Below, piece by piece: positions 32,520 through 43,891 of a DNA stretch of 64,000 nucleotides. Position 1 is the stretch's first letter. Every line of letters starts with the position of its first letter. Source of the DNA: Neoceratodus forsteri (taxonomy: Eukaryota > Chordata > Ceratodontiformes > Ceratodontidae); assembly GCA_016271365.2 (NCBI GenBank), contig CM057456.1, forward strand, positions 885,790,001-885,854,000, given 5' to 3'. The notes beneath the pieces are model-generated. The model saw nothing but the letters and a program-made list of their open reading frames with translations. It was not told the origin of the DNA and did no database searches. The translations under genes and the position numbers were made by a program.

Positions 32520-33560
32520 TGGCTATTAGCTCAGCTCCCCTAGGCACCTGCATCGAAAACAACTTAAAGTATAATAACAGAGTGTGAACTAAGTAAATTC
32601 TGAATCAGACAACTCATGATTTCTACCACATAAAAATCGATGAAAAAACAAGTTCTACTATATTTTGAGGTAGAAGGGAAACCAACTTCAAGATCGCGAG
32701 AAGGCTGAACCAGGTTTCAGCAGATGGCAGCAGAATCAGGACTAGGAAAAGGACTGCAGGATCCCACTATACCTGCTCTACCAGGAATGATCACCATTCT
32801 ACAAAATGAAGTCCAAGTTGGCTTTGTTACTATAACTGCTCAAATCTCCCCACATACAGATAGTGCTTGCTGAGTTGGCAGAAACTTTGGCATCATACAC
32901 CACCTGACTGGATGAAGCTGAAAAGTGAATAAGTGAACTAGAAGACTTAATATCAGATATATCCAGAGATAAGAAAATATTAACAGAACAAGCAGAAAGT
33001 TAATTCTCTGGTCAGAAGATCAGTAAAATAGAGCACAGAGGTCCAACAATAGAATTATAGGACTACTGAAGGGTATTGAAGGGAAAGAAGGTGGCAGAGC
33101 TGTATAATGCTGGCTGGTGGAACAGCTGGGTTTCGAGAATGCAGCCACACAATATGAAATTCAAAGGGCTCATCACACAGGGCCAAGACCCAAACCACGA
33201 GACAAACCTAGGCATTATCTGATTAAGTACCTATACAGTATTTCCCAGAAAAAGAAAAAGTACTACAGGCTGACAGGTCACTGGGTCCCATTGCAGTAGA
33301 AGGGGGGAATGTATTTGTATATCAAGATTACAGTAGGGACCTTCAACAACAGTGACAAAAGTTCTCAGGTGTAAATCCAACCTCCAACAATGCGGATGGA
33401 ACCTCACACTTCTATACCCAGCTAGACTCAGATTTTCAAAGCTAGGATGCCCCCCTCATTTCTTCATAAAACCAAAAGATGCAGAGGACTATGTTAACCG
33501 AGAAGAGGCAGCAAGGGAAGGCAGATTGCGCCCATGGGCTACACCACCAGTACACTAAAC
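32520..33560 (+). mobile_element. L1/Tx1-like LINE 5' region with ORF1 remnant
   Basis: After CR1 copy c comes an ORF1-like region of an L1-clade element. Helical text with many E/K residues lies at about 32880-33010. The RNA-binding core then shows 'NNRIIGLLKGIEGKEGG', 'WLVEQLGFENAATQYEIQRA' and 'RPKPRDKPRHYLIKYL'. The C-terminal part has 'LLYPARLRFSKLGCPPHFFI' followed by 'KPKDAEDYV' (about 33412-33495). Because ORF1 should precede ORF2, this is either a second L1 inserted here or a rearranged 5' end of the L1 whose ORF2 surrounds it. Confidence 0.65.
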
Positions 33561-34369
33561 TACTAGAATACAAATCTTTTCTTCTTTCTGTAGCACGTTG
33601 GAAAACAAAATAACACTTATGGTTTAATAAAGCTGTGATCAAAGGGGCAACTGAACTGTGAACATTTGGTGTGCAGAGCTGAGCAATGACCAGCCACATG
33701 GTGACATATGAGGTAAGGGCATTGTTATGCCAGATATTCTCTTTTTAATGTGAAAATAGCTATTACCCAGCCTATGGAAACGTCAAAATAACAGTACAGC
33801 ACAATGACGGACTCTGAGATAACTTTCCTACATTTGCTGCCCACCAAATTTCATTTGTCTAACCCAATCACAGTAAAAATGTCTGCCTGGTAGGAATAAT
33901 TAACTGTCATAACAGTAGTCTTCATGGGCGTATGTACTGTCAAATAGAGGAGATAACTTACAAGCTGTCAATTTTACAATAATTAGTTTCAGTTCACACC
34001 AATGAGAATCGAGCACTGGGCATGCCTACTTTTACCTCTCCCTCTCGAATGTGCGCACTAAGCTTTCATGAATGATCATTGGTGTAGATCAATACAATTG
34101 CAGCTTAAACTAATCCCAACGGAGAAGCATTTTAAACTTTTTTCTAATATAAAACAAATGATCTCATTGAAGGTAGCAACACATTGAAGCAACTCCTACA
34201 GTGCAACTATCTTTAAGAACATAAGTATTCATGATAGTTGCAAACCTTAAATTAATTGGTGGCATACTGAGGGTCTTTTCCCTGATGCATCAGTGCACAC
34301 CACATATGCCTTTTCTTCGAGTCCCGCCACTGGCTGGCTTGACAATCCAATCTAAAAAGATAACTACTT
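33561..34369. other. No recognisable gene or repeat
   Basis: Unassigned sequence between the L1 ORF1 remnant and MITE copy 2. I see no coding match, inverted end or tandem structure. Confidence 0.4.
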
Positions 34370-34547
34370 AGAGCCATTTTATAAGTGCAATAAGCCCCTT
34401 TTGGGGTGTGTATAATAGGATTATAATGCACTTCCCAGGGGCACAGGGACACTTGGCCTTCAGCCTTGGTTCTTACTACACCCCTAGGGCATGCATTAAA
34501 ATCCTATGATGCACACCCTGTCATGGTTTATTACTTACATATAGAAC
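34370..34547. mobile_element. Palindromic MITE (family M1), copy 2
   Basis: The left arm 'tataagtgcaataagcccct' and 'ggattataatgcacttccca' pairs with the right arm 'gcatgcattaaaatcctatg' and 'ggtttattacttacatatag'. The ends match those of the element at 16326-16912. About 178 bp, no coding capacity. It borders the last L1 segment. Confidence 0.6.
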
Positions 34548-35262
34548 ATATCTATTCTACCTAAAAAATGCACAAATATAAGTCTACTAATTATCCTGTC
34601 TTTCCTAAATGTAAAATTGCAGAAGGGAATTTCTTTCACATGGCTATGGCATGTCCTAGGATTGCCCCTTTTTGGTTTAGCATGTATGGGTTAATGGAGA
34701 AAATATTAAAGGTGTCTTTACCTAAATTCCCCTATGAAGAAGGGCAGAACATGGCCTGGTATATGGGGAACTGTTCTGGTCAATGCCAGAAAAACTGGCT
34801 CAGCACTCGATCAGTGAAACTCCTCTTAGAATAGCCCATTGGTTAAATAACCTCTTGCAATGTATGAAGATAGAGCAAATCCAAATGAATGCTAATCGAC
34901 AAGAGAAGGCTTTCCTAAAAATCTGAATAATGGCAGTAGAACAAGGTATTGTGAATCACTGAATTGTTGTCTGCCACTAAGGGTATTCTTTACACTTGCT
35001 TTCTTTATAACTGATAAAACGTATATTACAATGTTTTTGTCATAGCCTTTTTCATTATACTTATAGCAGGCATTTTATGAATTAGTCATATGACTGCATA
35101 GAGAAGATTTAAATGAATTAATGATGTTACTCCTCTTACTTTAGTAATGTATTACTATGTGTTGCTACAGTTGATTTCATATTTTTTTCTCTGACGAACT
35201 GATGCTTGTTTTATGTATAAACCCCTGAAGTCTTTCAATAAAATATGTTTGCAAAACAAGAA
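34548..35262 (+). mobile_element. L1/Tx1-like LINE, ORF2 C-terminus and 3' UTR
   Basis: 'FPKCKIAEGNFFHMAMACPR' then 'IAPFWFSMYGLMEKILK' is the L1 C-terminal Cys/His-rich block, in which the second Cys of the usual C-x2-C and the H and C of G-x-x-x-H-x3-C are still readable. After 'RIAHWLNNLLQCMKIE' the ORF ends and a 3' UTR leads to 'tttcaataaaatatgtttgc' and a short A-rich tail at about 35262. Confidence 0.65.
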
Positions 35263-35439
35263 AAAAGACATGCCAAAACATATTTTTACTTCCAAACAAT
35301 TTCTTGCGTGTTTAAAAAGGAAATTTAATAACAGGTATGCTCTACATTTTATTGACTACTTTTAATGGCAAGCACTACTGTACCTGGTGTCTAATGGCAT
35401 TCCCTGCTTCCCTGCCCTCAGATGACCCTGTGAAAGTAC

Positions 35440-36600
35440 AGCAGCAACTCTTCTCACCTCACTCTGGTGCTAAGCTGTCCCTGGTATCAAGTACCATGTC
35501 CCTCTCTCAACTTGCCTCATACTTCAGTCCATTTTATCCAGTGGTACTCTCCTCTCTCACCCTGACAAAACCCTTACTCCTTAATGACTCATAGGACCCC
35601 TCCCTCATCTTGCACCAAACACTCACTCTGCCCCAGCCCATCACTCTCTGTCTTCCAGTGATATTCACCTCACCCTGCACTGAACCAAAAAATCACTGGC
35701 ATCCAGTGGTACACCTTTCTCATCTTGTCCCAAATTGTCAGTTTCTTGCATCCACATGTAGCCCCTTCCCCCTCCTTCCCCCTGCCCCAAACCATCAGTC
35801 CTGGTGTCAAGAGATATATAATTCACCCTGTCCAAGCATCACTCTCTGGCATCCAGTGGTAAACCCTCCCTCACTCTGTCCTAATCAATAAGTTCATGGC
35901 ATCCATTGGTATTTCCCCCCCTACCCTGAGCAAACCAACAATTCCTGATGTCCACATGGTACCCCACCTCACCCTGCCCCAAACTATCACTCCCTGGAAT
36001 CCAGTGGTACATCATCTCTTACCCTGACCCCAAATTATCAAGCTGTCACCTAGTGGTACTCCCTCCTCACCCTGTCCCAAACCGTCACTCACTGGCATCA
36101 AGTGATAACACCTCTCTTCCCTTTGCCCCAATCCATCACTCCTGGGCAACCAGTGGTACCCTCTCCCTCTCCCTGCCCCAAACCATCAATCTCTGAGGTC
36201 TAGAAATTAAGATTTCCTCTCTTTGCCCAAACCATCAGTCTCTGACATCCGGTGGTACCCCCTCTCTCACACTGCGCTAAACCATCAATCCAAGATGTCC
36301 ATTGGCACACCATCTCTCATCCTGCCCCAAACCATCACTCCATGATATCAAATAGTACCCCCATCTTCATCCTGCCCCAAACCCTTAAACCCTGATGTCC
36401 ACATTGTACCCCCCTCAACTTGCCCAAAGTCGTCTATTACTGGTGTACACATGGTGGTACTTCTGTTATCTTGCCCCAAACCATCAATCCATAATATCCC
36501 AGTGGTACACTCTTCATCACCCTGCACCAAACCATCAGTCCCTGTTGTCCGTTGGTACCACTCCATCACTCTACCTCCAAGACAGTGTCGGGCAATATCC
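35440..36600. repeat. Degenerate minisatellite, ~50-60 bp unit
   Basis: Roughly twenty units of the type 'caccctgccccaaaccatca' + 'ctccctg' + 'catccagtggtac' run through the interval. The 'ccagtggtac' block recurs, for example, near 35703, 35851, 35998, 36051, 36149, 36248 and 36509. Spacing wanders between about 48 and 60 bp, and units are 70-85% alike by eye. The plus strand is pyrimidine-rich throughout; the open frames here are by-products of the repeat. Confidence 0.8.
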
Positions 36601-36800
36601 TTCCTCTCATCACCTCAGCTGGCCACCATCTGAATAACATAACCACAATCATGTCTATGACATACAGTAGTTGAAATTCAACCATTTCATTATCGCAGTT
36701 TACGATGGTGAGACAGACTAATTCGATATATTTCATAACTGCAGTCATGATAATGTTATTTAGATGGTGGCCAGCCAAGGAGGTAAGATGAGGGATATTT
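36594..36800. repeat. Foldback element with ~50-bp arms
   Basis: 'caatatccttcctctcatca' and 'cagctggccaccatctgaat' on the left are inverted at the right as 'atttagatggtggccagcca' and 'gatgagggatatttcc'. A loop of about 90 bp separates them. MITE-like, no ORF; family unknown. Confidence 0.65.
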
Positions 36801-37175
36801 CCAGATGCTGTTTGAAAGGCTGGCTGTTTGATAGCATCGGGGTTGGGGTCCAGATGTCAAAAGGAGGAGGGAGGGAGGGAGAAGGAGGGGCAGCGCAGCA
36901 GTATGCCACTGGGTATGGTTTCCCAGTGGTTACATTGTTCTTTATTTTTAGTTAAGACTTCTCCAGCACCAAGGATGGGCTCCCAGTTTTGGAACTCAGT
37001 TGAGCATGTGGGGTCTGTTAGCTGACACTGGGGATGGGCTCCCAGTGTCTGGCTCAGACTGGAGGGAGGCTTTCTTCCCCTTGTAATGATATCATATGTG
37101 TGCCTACCTGCAAACTATTATAAAAATAGATGTCATGCCTGTCACATTGTGTGCTTGCTTGCGTATATAGGGGTA

Positions 37176-37328
37176 GCACAATGGTCTTACTCAAAATATG
37201 CAATTTATCTTCATGAGTGAGGGGGAAGGACCATAACTCACGAGTGGCAGAGCCACAAGTGAGTTATGACAGTCCTGCCCCCTCACAAATGAAGATAAGT
37301 TGTGGATTTTGAGTAAAGACAATGTGTA
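37176..37328. repeat. Near-perfect 150-bp palindrome (MITE-like)
   Basis: The left arm ('acaatggtcttactcaaaat', 'tttatcttcatgagtgaggg', 'ccataactcacgagtgg') pairs with the right arm ('ccacaagtgagttatg', 'ccctcacaaatgaagataag', 'attttgagtaaagacaatgt') around a centre of only about 5 nt. Expected to form a long hairpin. No ORF. Confidence 0.7.
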
Positions 37329-38387
37329 TTCGATTTATACAGCATCAGTTTATAAGTTATAACTTTTAAATCAGTTGTTTGTGTAGAGTTAACTGATGCT
37401 CTTTGAATTCGGCAGCTAGCTTCAGTGCAGGACAAGGCTATTGTGATGTCATCAGCACTGTGAAAGCTGCTCTCTGATTGGTTCTTAGGTAGAGGATAAT
37501 CACTGTGACATACATAACCTGCAGATAAATGTTTATCTGGAGGTAGGCCAGTGAGATAAACACATTTATCAGGGAAAATGTATCACTACTGGTATTGTAT
37601 AAATGTAAATATGTATATTAAAGGGATGTGACAGTGCCCCTATAGTAGGAGTTGAGTTGGTTGTTCAATGTCAAAAATAGATTTTTATACCTTAATAATT
37701 TTGCCATCATTTGATGAAATGGCACAAATTTTGGCATGCACAGTCAGGCTGATAGAGTCTCAAGACATGAAATGTTTAGTGACAGCAACTTGTATGGTTT
37801 TCTAGATATGGAGCACGGAAAAATGACAAAAAAAATGTACTTAACATTTCATATTGTTTGGTCTCACCTACAGCCTAGACAAGGTGAACCTTTTTAATGA
37901 AATGTTCAGGTTTGAAGGGGCCTGTGCCAATGGTATGCCTATCAAAGTTTTGGTGAAAAAATATCATACCATTTTAGAGTTATACTGATTTTTGGGTTAA
38001 CATTCAAATTCGGCCGGTAACAAAAACCTTTCACAGGTACTTATTTTCATGATTTTACCTGTGGTACTCAAAAAGATGCCAATTATTATGGCCATTTTTT
38101 TTCTTCTTTTAAACTCACAGACATTAAAAATACATACAACTTGTGTTTTTAAAAAGCAAACACCTGAACCTAGATAAACCGGATCCATTTAGCTAGATTC
38201 TGCTGTTTGTTTTTAAAAAAGTTGCCAGAAACACCATTTCTAAGTGTCCAGCTTTGCGAGAGAAGTTCACCTGTGTACTCTGTGTGAGAACAGTGGGACT
38301 TTCTTGAGTTCTGCAGCTACAGCTGGAATCCTGCTGTGGTCTACAGTCATAGCAGTGAGCCCCCGACCCCGTTCTCCCTGTCTCTAT
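37329..38387. other. No recognisable gene
   Basis: AT-rich, with several short poly-A/T runs. Nothing recognisable on either strand apart from generic repeat-like character. Confidence 0.4.
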
Positions 38388-38440
38388 CTTCCTGCCTGTC
38401 TGTCTGCCTGCCTGCCTATTCTATCTATCTATCTATCTAT
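38388..38440. repeat. Microsatellite (CTGC/CTGT)n-(CTAT)n
   Basis: Tetranucleotide run: 'cctgcctgtctgtctgcctg', 'cctgcctattctatctatct', then CTAT units. Confidence 0.85.
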
Positions 38441-38867
38441 TTCACCATTTGTGTTAAAAGGACTGGGGTGCCTACCCTCAGTACTTCTTGTCTTAACCCC
38501 CTTCCAGGTCACCTGCCCCATTCCCCAAAATTGTAGGTGGTGGCACCAGGTGCCTACTCTGGTGCCACCCAACAGTAGCCAGACACTGAGGTGCCCAAAC
38601 CCCAGTGTTGGAATATGCCTGTCAGGTCCCCTGTAAAGAAGAAAAACATCACTTGTTTTTTCCTTCCTGCAATAAAGAAAATGGTCCTTTACCGATCTGA
38701 CTCAACCCTGACCTCCCACTCAGCACCCACCACCCCACACCCATCACACTTTTCCAAGAAATTCAGATATTGGCGTTTAATCTTTGCTTGGGTGTATAGA
38801 CTATTTGTTTTTGTTTGATTTCTTTTCTGTTATTCCTATTTTGATTTACAGTATTTTCATAAAAATG

Positions 38868-39045
38868 TCCCTTCTCTTTTTGAGAAGTGCCATGGGATCT
38901 TTAATGTCCACTTGAACAACCACTAGATCAGACAGACAGGAACTCAGTATTATATCTCATCTGAAAGACAGCACCTCAGGAGTGCAGCACTCACCTCATG
39001 CTGCACTACATTGTCAGAATTGGGATATTAACCCAAGTTTCTGGT
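38868..39045 (-). mobile_element. V-SINE-like SINE fragment
   Basis: This is the core of the same SINE as at 19608, reversed: 'tgccatgggatctttaatgt' is the complement of the 'cattaaagatcccatggca' core, followed by 'atctcatctgaaagacagca' (complement of the 'gatgagat..' block) and 'gcactacattgtcag'. The tRNA-like head is missing or unreadable. Confidence 0.65.
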
Positions 39046-40666
39046 GAGGGGCTTTTATTCTTTGCTTTTATGGAGTGGCACCATATGAGCCTATATTTTA
39101 AAAACAGATAGGTGGTTGGAGGTTCTTTTTATTAGAATTAGTTCCACCCTCCCTGATGTAAACATTTGAGCCCCATTTTCAGATGCAATAGGAGGCATCA
39201 CACAAAGGGGTGCAACAGATGCCTCATTGTGCTACTATCCATTGGTACTATAGAGAAAAGTCAGGCATAGCCATGGGGGTGGAGGTGTCACCCCTGTGAC
39301 TGTGCCATAGTGTAAATCAATTGCCCAGATGTTTTATCGTGCCATACTGCTGCTCCACTGGGACTGACAGTGCTGCTGGAAGTTATCCCCACCCTCACTC
39401 CACCCAATCACCTATATCACACAGCCTACTTACAGTACGTAGTGGCAGTAATAAAATTTATTTTTATACAGAAAATACACATTAGAGCACAATGTTCTAT
39501 TTTCAAGTGTATCTCTGTTCAGTGGATCAGTGCATGTATACAAATTTACTCCACAGTATGCAAGACATAGAAAAGCCAATAGAAATATTATAGAAAACTT
39601 AAAAACATCTGCATTCATGGTTCAATTTCTTTAACAGTGCATTCTGAAACATATTCTAAGTTGGTTTTGTTCTAGTTTCAATTCTCAAATAATTCCAGAC
39701 TTTTGCTGCTGTAAGCCTCATATTCATTTTTCATAATCTAGTTGCTACTCTAGGTACTTCCAGACCCTTAGCTTTTATTTCTCTTAAAACACAATGTTTT
39801 TCCATATTTTGATCTGAATATTGAATATAGTACAGAGGATGCACAAGCTCCAAGTTTAAAACCTTTTATATCATATGAGTTGGTGGAAATATATTACTCG
39901 ATTGGCTATCTCTAGTAGTCAAGTAGCTCACACCTGCTCCCTAGCCCGTTTTCTCCTGGGCATCTAGTGGAACCATTCCTAATTAGCAGCACTGCCCCAC
40001 ACTGTCCTTTTGATGGGGTCTATCCCATAGTTCTGTAGGCAGGGTGCACTGAAAAAAAAAACTCTGCAACAAGGTTTGCAAAGGTGCCATATATTGTGAA
40101 TGGTCAAGTGGGTCCAGGAGACCCTTGACCCCTTCCCTGCACTGTCACTACATGTTTTAGGACTGTTTGGGGGAGGACTGTGATCCCCTCAAAACAACAC
40201 CAGCGTCATTAAGTCACTGTTGTGACTACTTAATTACACTCAGTAGTGAATTAGAACATGGCAGTATTGTGACAGGTATACAGTAGTTCTGTCAAGTTCT
40301 CTCATTCACTTTTTTTAATAGTATTTTGAAAAGCTGTAATAATATTTATTTCCTGTAGACTATGGTGTACAGAAATAAAATTCCTATAGGAAAAAAACAC
40401 TTTAGCTTATATTATGATTCACAAATCCTGAATCCTTTTACCTTGATGATTAAAGTGCAGCTGTTCAAAGTGGAGACAGAGCTGAGTTTATCAATAATGC
40501 ATTGTTCATATGCTTGAAATAGCAGGTGGCTGTCATGAGGAATCACCACTAAGCAATATAAAAAACAATGCTGATGATTGTAAATCAGTTGCTAGCAGTG
40601 GGCAGATTATTTCAATTATTTATTAGCCAGCTACTTGGGATATTTGTTTGCAACTAAAAAATGCTG
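39046..40666. other. No recognisable gene or element
   Basis: AT-rich unassigned DNA. I looked for coding and inverted-end patterns on both strands and found none I could support. Confidence 0.4.
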
Positions 40667-40732
40667 CTTATCTGTCTGTCTGTCTCTCTGTCTATCTGTC
40701 TGTCTGTCTATCTATCTACCCATCCATCCATT
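40667..40732. repeat. Microsatellite (CTGT)n/(CTAT)n/(CATC)n
   Basis: Run of 'ctgtctgtctctctgtctat' and 'ctatctatctacccatccat' type tetranucleotides. Confidence 0.85.
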
Positions 40733-41285
40733 TTTATGTTTACTTGCACAAATGTGCAAGAAACATAGTGCCACCATATGCGTTCTCGTAGGTGTGCCAC
40801 CCCCACTTCCAATTCCCAGCTCCCTTTTGTAGGCATGGCGGCACCGCACCAATAAATGTCCGAGCTGTCTACAACAACAGTTCAGATGCAGTGGCGTACA
40901 GTTCAAAGTAAAAGACCACTACAATCAGTGGTGGTAACATGTAGGTAATTTGCATACTGCCATCGGCAGGCAATTATAGGGTGCCCAATCCCCCGCTGGC
41001 TCCACTTCCTTCCCCAAACAGACCTCCAGGTGCCATGCTGGCAGCCCACCCCAGCGTGGCAATATTTCTGCATCGTCTTTGTAAAAAAAAAAAAACACCT
41101 ATAAGAAAAAAAGGTCCCTCGTTGACTGTCTTGCCCCTTCCCCCAACATGTGCCAACCCTCTGCATACCCCACCGCACCACCCTCCACCCCATGCTTACC
41201 TCAGGCTAGGCAATGATCTTGATCATGGACCGGAACACGTCTGTATTCTTCAAAGCCAACCATGAACTGAAGAAATGCGGGGAAG
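40733..41285. other. No recognisable gene
   Basis: Includes a C-rich segment (about 40978-41200) and an A-run at 41082-41095. No family assigned. Confidence 0.4.
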
Positions 41286-41289
41286 CTGT

Positions 41290-42425
41290 ATAATGACATA
41301 CATGGGGGTTCAACCTTGGTGCATATCTCAGCAGGTTTGGGGAATTTTTTCACCACATTTTCAACATGGGGTTCTTGGGACCCCACCTCATGAACTTAGT
41401 CACTGTTATTTTGTTATTCGGTCCCGAAAGGTGATTTCTTGGTTACTGCGTGGAACCACCTTTTGGGATGGATTAACAAAATGACAGTGTCATAGTTCAT
41501 GAGGTAGGCCCCAAAACCTTGTGTTGAAAATTTGGTGAAAAAATTCCCCCAGAAATTACTGTTTTATGAGTGTGCGTTGTGCAGTTCCTAGGCATGCTCG
41601 TAACTTTGAGAATTTGTAATATTTTCACTCCAGATTTTCAACATTTCCATTTTACCACAACTCCTTATGAACAGTACAGCTGTCATTTTTCACATCTCAC
41701 TTCAAATGTGTTTTCGCACATGTAGCACACAATGGCTCGGTTGGTGTGCAAAATCAATGTTTGGGACAGATTAAGAAAATCAAAATGACACTGTTCATGA
41801 GCAGAGGTGTTAAAATGGCTGTGTTGAAAATTTGGTGACAAAAGTCCATAAAATGACTGTGTTACGAGTGTGCATTGTGCAATTTCCATGCACCCTCGTA
41901 AGTTCACAAATTTGTAATATTTTCAGTCCAGATTTTCAACATTGACATTTTTCCACACCTCCTTATGAACAGTACAGCTGTTATTTTTCACAATCTGGCT
42001 GAAATGTGTTTTTGCACTTCCGGCGCAGAATAGTACGTCGCTGTGGGAAATCAGTGTTCGGGACAGATTAAGAAAATCACAGTGACACTGTTCATGAGCG
42101 AAGGTCCCACAATGCCTATGTTGAAAATCTGCTGTAAAAAATCACCAAACTAATTACATTACAGGTATACATTGCGCAGTTTCTACGCAAGCTCGTGGCT
42201 TCGCCAGTTTTTTTATATTTTCACTGCAGATTTTCAGCAATGCCATTTTTTATACCTCCTCATGAAGAGAACAGCTGTCATTTTTCACAACCTGTTCGAC
42301 ATGTGTTTTCGCACCTATGGCGCCAAATGGTGCAGTCGCCATGCAAAATCAACTTTTGTCTAATGAACTGATAGTGTCACTGTTCATGCGATGGGGTCCC
42401 CAAAAGCCCACATTGAAAACTTGGA
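41290..42425. repeat. ~297-bp satellite, about 3.5 monomers
   Basis: The marker block 'ctccttatgaacagtacagc' occurs at 41661 and 41959 and, as 'ctcctcatgaagagaacagc', at 42256, giving steps of 298 and 297 bp. Other shared blocks are 'gtaatattttcactccagat', 'gtgttttcgcac' and 'gtgacactgttcatgag', plus 'gttgtgcagttcctaggcat'. Each monomer contains opposed copies of 'catgaac' and 'gttcatga', so it may be partly self-complementary. Monomers differ by an estimated 15-20%. Confidence 0.8.
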
Positions 42426-43236
42426 CTAAAAATACCAAGAAACACCCAGGGCATTAGGGTTTTCAACCATAATGCCCTATCCTGTAGGGACTGATAGGCG
42501 TCAGGGGTGTGACTTGAGACTGTCGACAGTAATACTCATGGCATTCCACCCCCAACCTGCAGCCAGTGACAGGCATCGAAGTGCGCCTTGAACCCTTTGG
42601 CCCCAGAGTTCACCCCATTCTCCTATACTGCACCCATTTCAGTGTATTTCCTTATGAAATGAGGTGAATGTAAAGCCCAAATGCCCCAAAGCACACCTGG
42701 ACACTTGTCAGTGTCTGAAGGGTAGGGTGCGGTGAAATGTCATGACCGTCTTGGGCAATGACCCAAAGGCACACCACAATGCCTGTCCATCTCTGCAGGG
42801 TGAGGCTGGGGTTGTCATCAGTTCAATACTTCAATGCCATTCCCATACTGCATCTGTCTAGCTCCTGCACTTCCACTGCTAATGCCAGCAAGCAAACATT
42901 TGGCATTGACAAATGTGTGTTATAGTGTACAGTGATGGGACTTATTCCCCACAGAAGTGGTTAACAGTCATTTTCTTTTATACTCTTTCCTTATATATGC
43001 AATTGTGATCAAAACATAAAGTAACCATCCAACTACATTGTATGCTACAAAAGACAGATACGTGCTCTATACTCAGAAATGAATTAATTTAGTTTTTGTT
43101 AACCGGAAAAAGGACTAGGCAGTACTGACTATTTTCAGCCTTGTCCGGGGGGGGATACAGATGCAAATCAACTGAAACTGAACCAGATTAAGGTGTTGGC
43201 AGTAGTTTTAGTGAACAGGGAAATTGTGGCCAGGAC
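42426..43236. other. No recognisable gene; short hairpin at 42448-42476
   Basis: 'gggcattagggttttcaacc' followed by 'ataatgccc' forms a short hairpin. A similar 'ttttcaaccctaatgccc' occurs near 55758-55775, suggesting an unidentified repeat. Nothing coding. Confidence 0.35.
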
Positions 43237-43488
43237 ACGGGGGACATTTCTTTACTTTTCTCCAAAAAGGCAATGGGATCCTTAACATCCTCCTGAATCA
43301 CCAGAAGAGGGCAGATGGGACCTCGATTTAATGTTTAATCCAAAGGATGGCACACCTCAGCAGTGCAGCATCCACTTATTATTACACTCAGGTGCTGGTG
43401 TTTAGGGTATGTGCCCAATCCCCATGCAGGACCGGAACCTATGACCTACTGGTTTAAAAGTGGATGTGCTACCAACTGAGGCAAATTG
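43237..43488 (-). mobile_element. V-SINE-like SINE, 3'-truncated
   Basis: On the minus strand the head (about 43420-43488) reads 'gcctcagttggtagcacatc' (A box), then 'taggttccggtcctgcatgg' (B box). The core is recognisable in complement as 'caatgggatccttaacatcc' and 'atttaatgtttaatccaaag'. The L2-like tail is absent. Confidence 0.7.
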
Positions 43489-43891
43489 ACACCTTAACAA
43501 AGAAACCCAAAGAGGGGACTAACCAGATCATAAAGCCACTCCCCCATTCAGGTTCATAACTTTATATATTTCCTTCTATACCACACTTGCCAATATATTA
43601 TTATTATACAGGTACGGTAGTGCCTGTACTGTATATTAGGGTTGAATAAGCACTATAATGTTAAACCCCTAGTTTTGTACCTTAACAGCGAAGCTGTTGT
43701 TTGACTGAGTCACTTGAAAAATGGCATGCATGCAGTTGTTCACTGGATATGCAGATCCTGTCAATTTTGTGATGATCAGTTCCACAAGGGCAAAGTTCTA
43801 GGAGGTTGAAAATATATAAATTCACCAAAATGTTATTTTAACCCCAAAAAGTTGGATTTGAGATCTGAAACATTCAAGTTTGATACAGTTT

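Noticed and set aside
35610..36196. Several open frames rich in P, S, H and L
   Set aside because: They are generated by translating the pyrimidine-rich minisatellite and have no independent support.
40981..41265. 94-codon proline-rich open frame
   Set aside because: Compositional by-product of a C-rich segment; no motif, no homologous copy in the window.
42448..42476. Short hairpin resembling a terminator
   Set aside because: Factor-independent terminators of the bacterial type are not expected here, no gene precedes it, and a related sequence occurs at about 55758, suggesting repeat origin.
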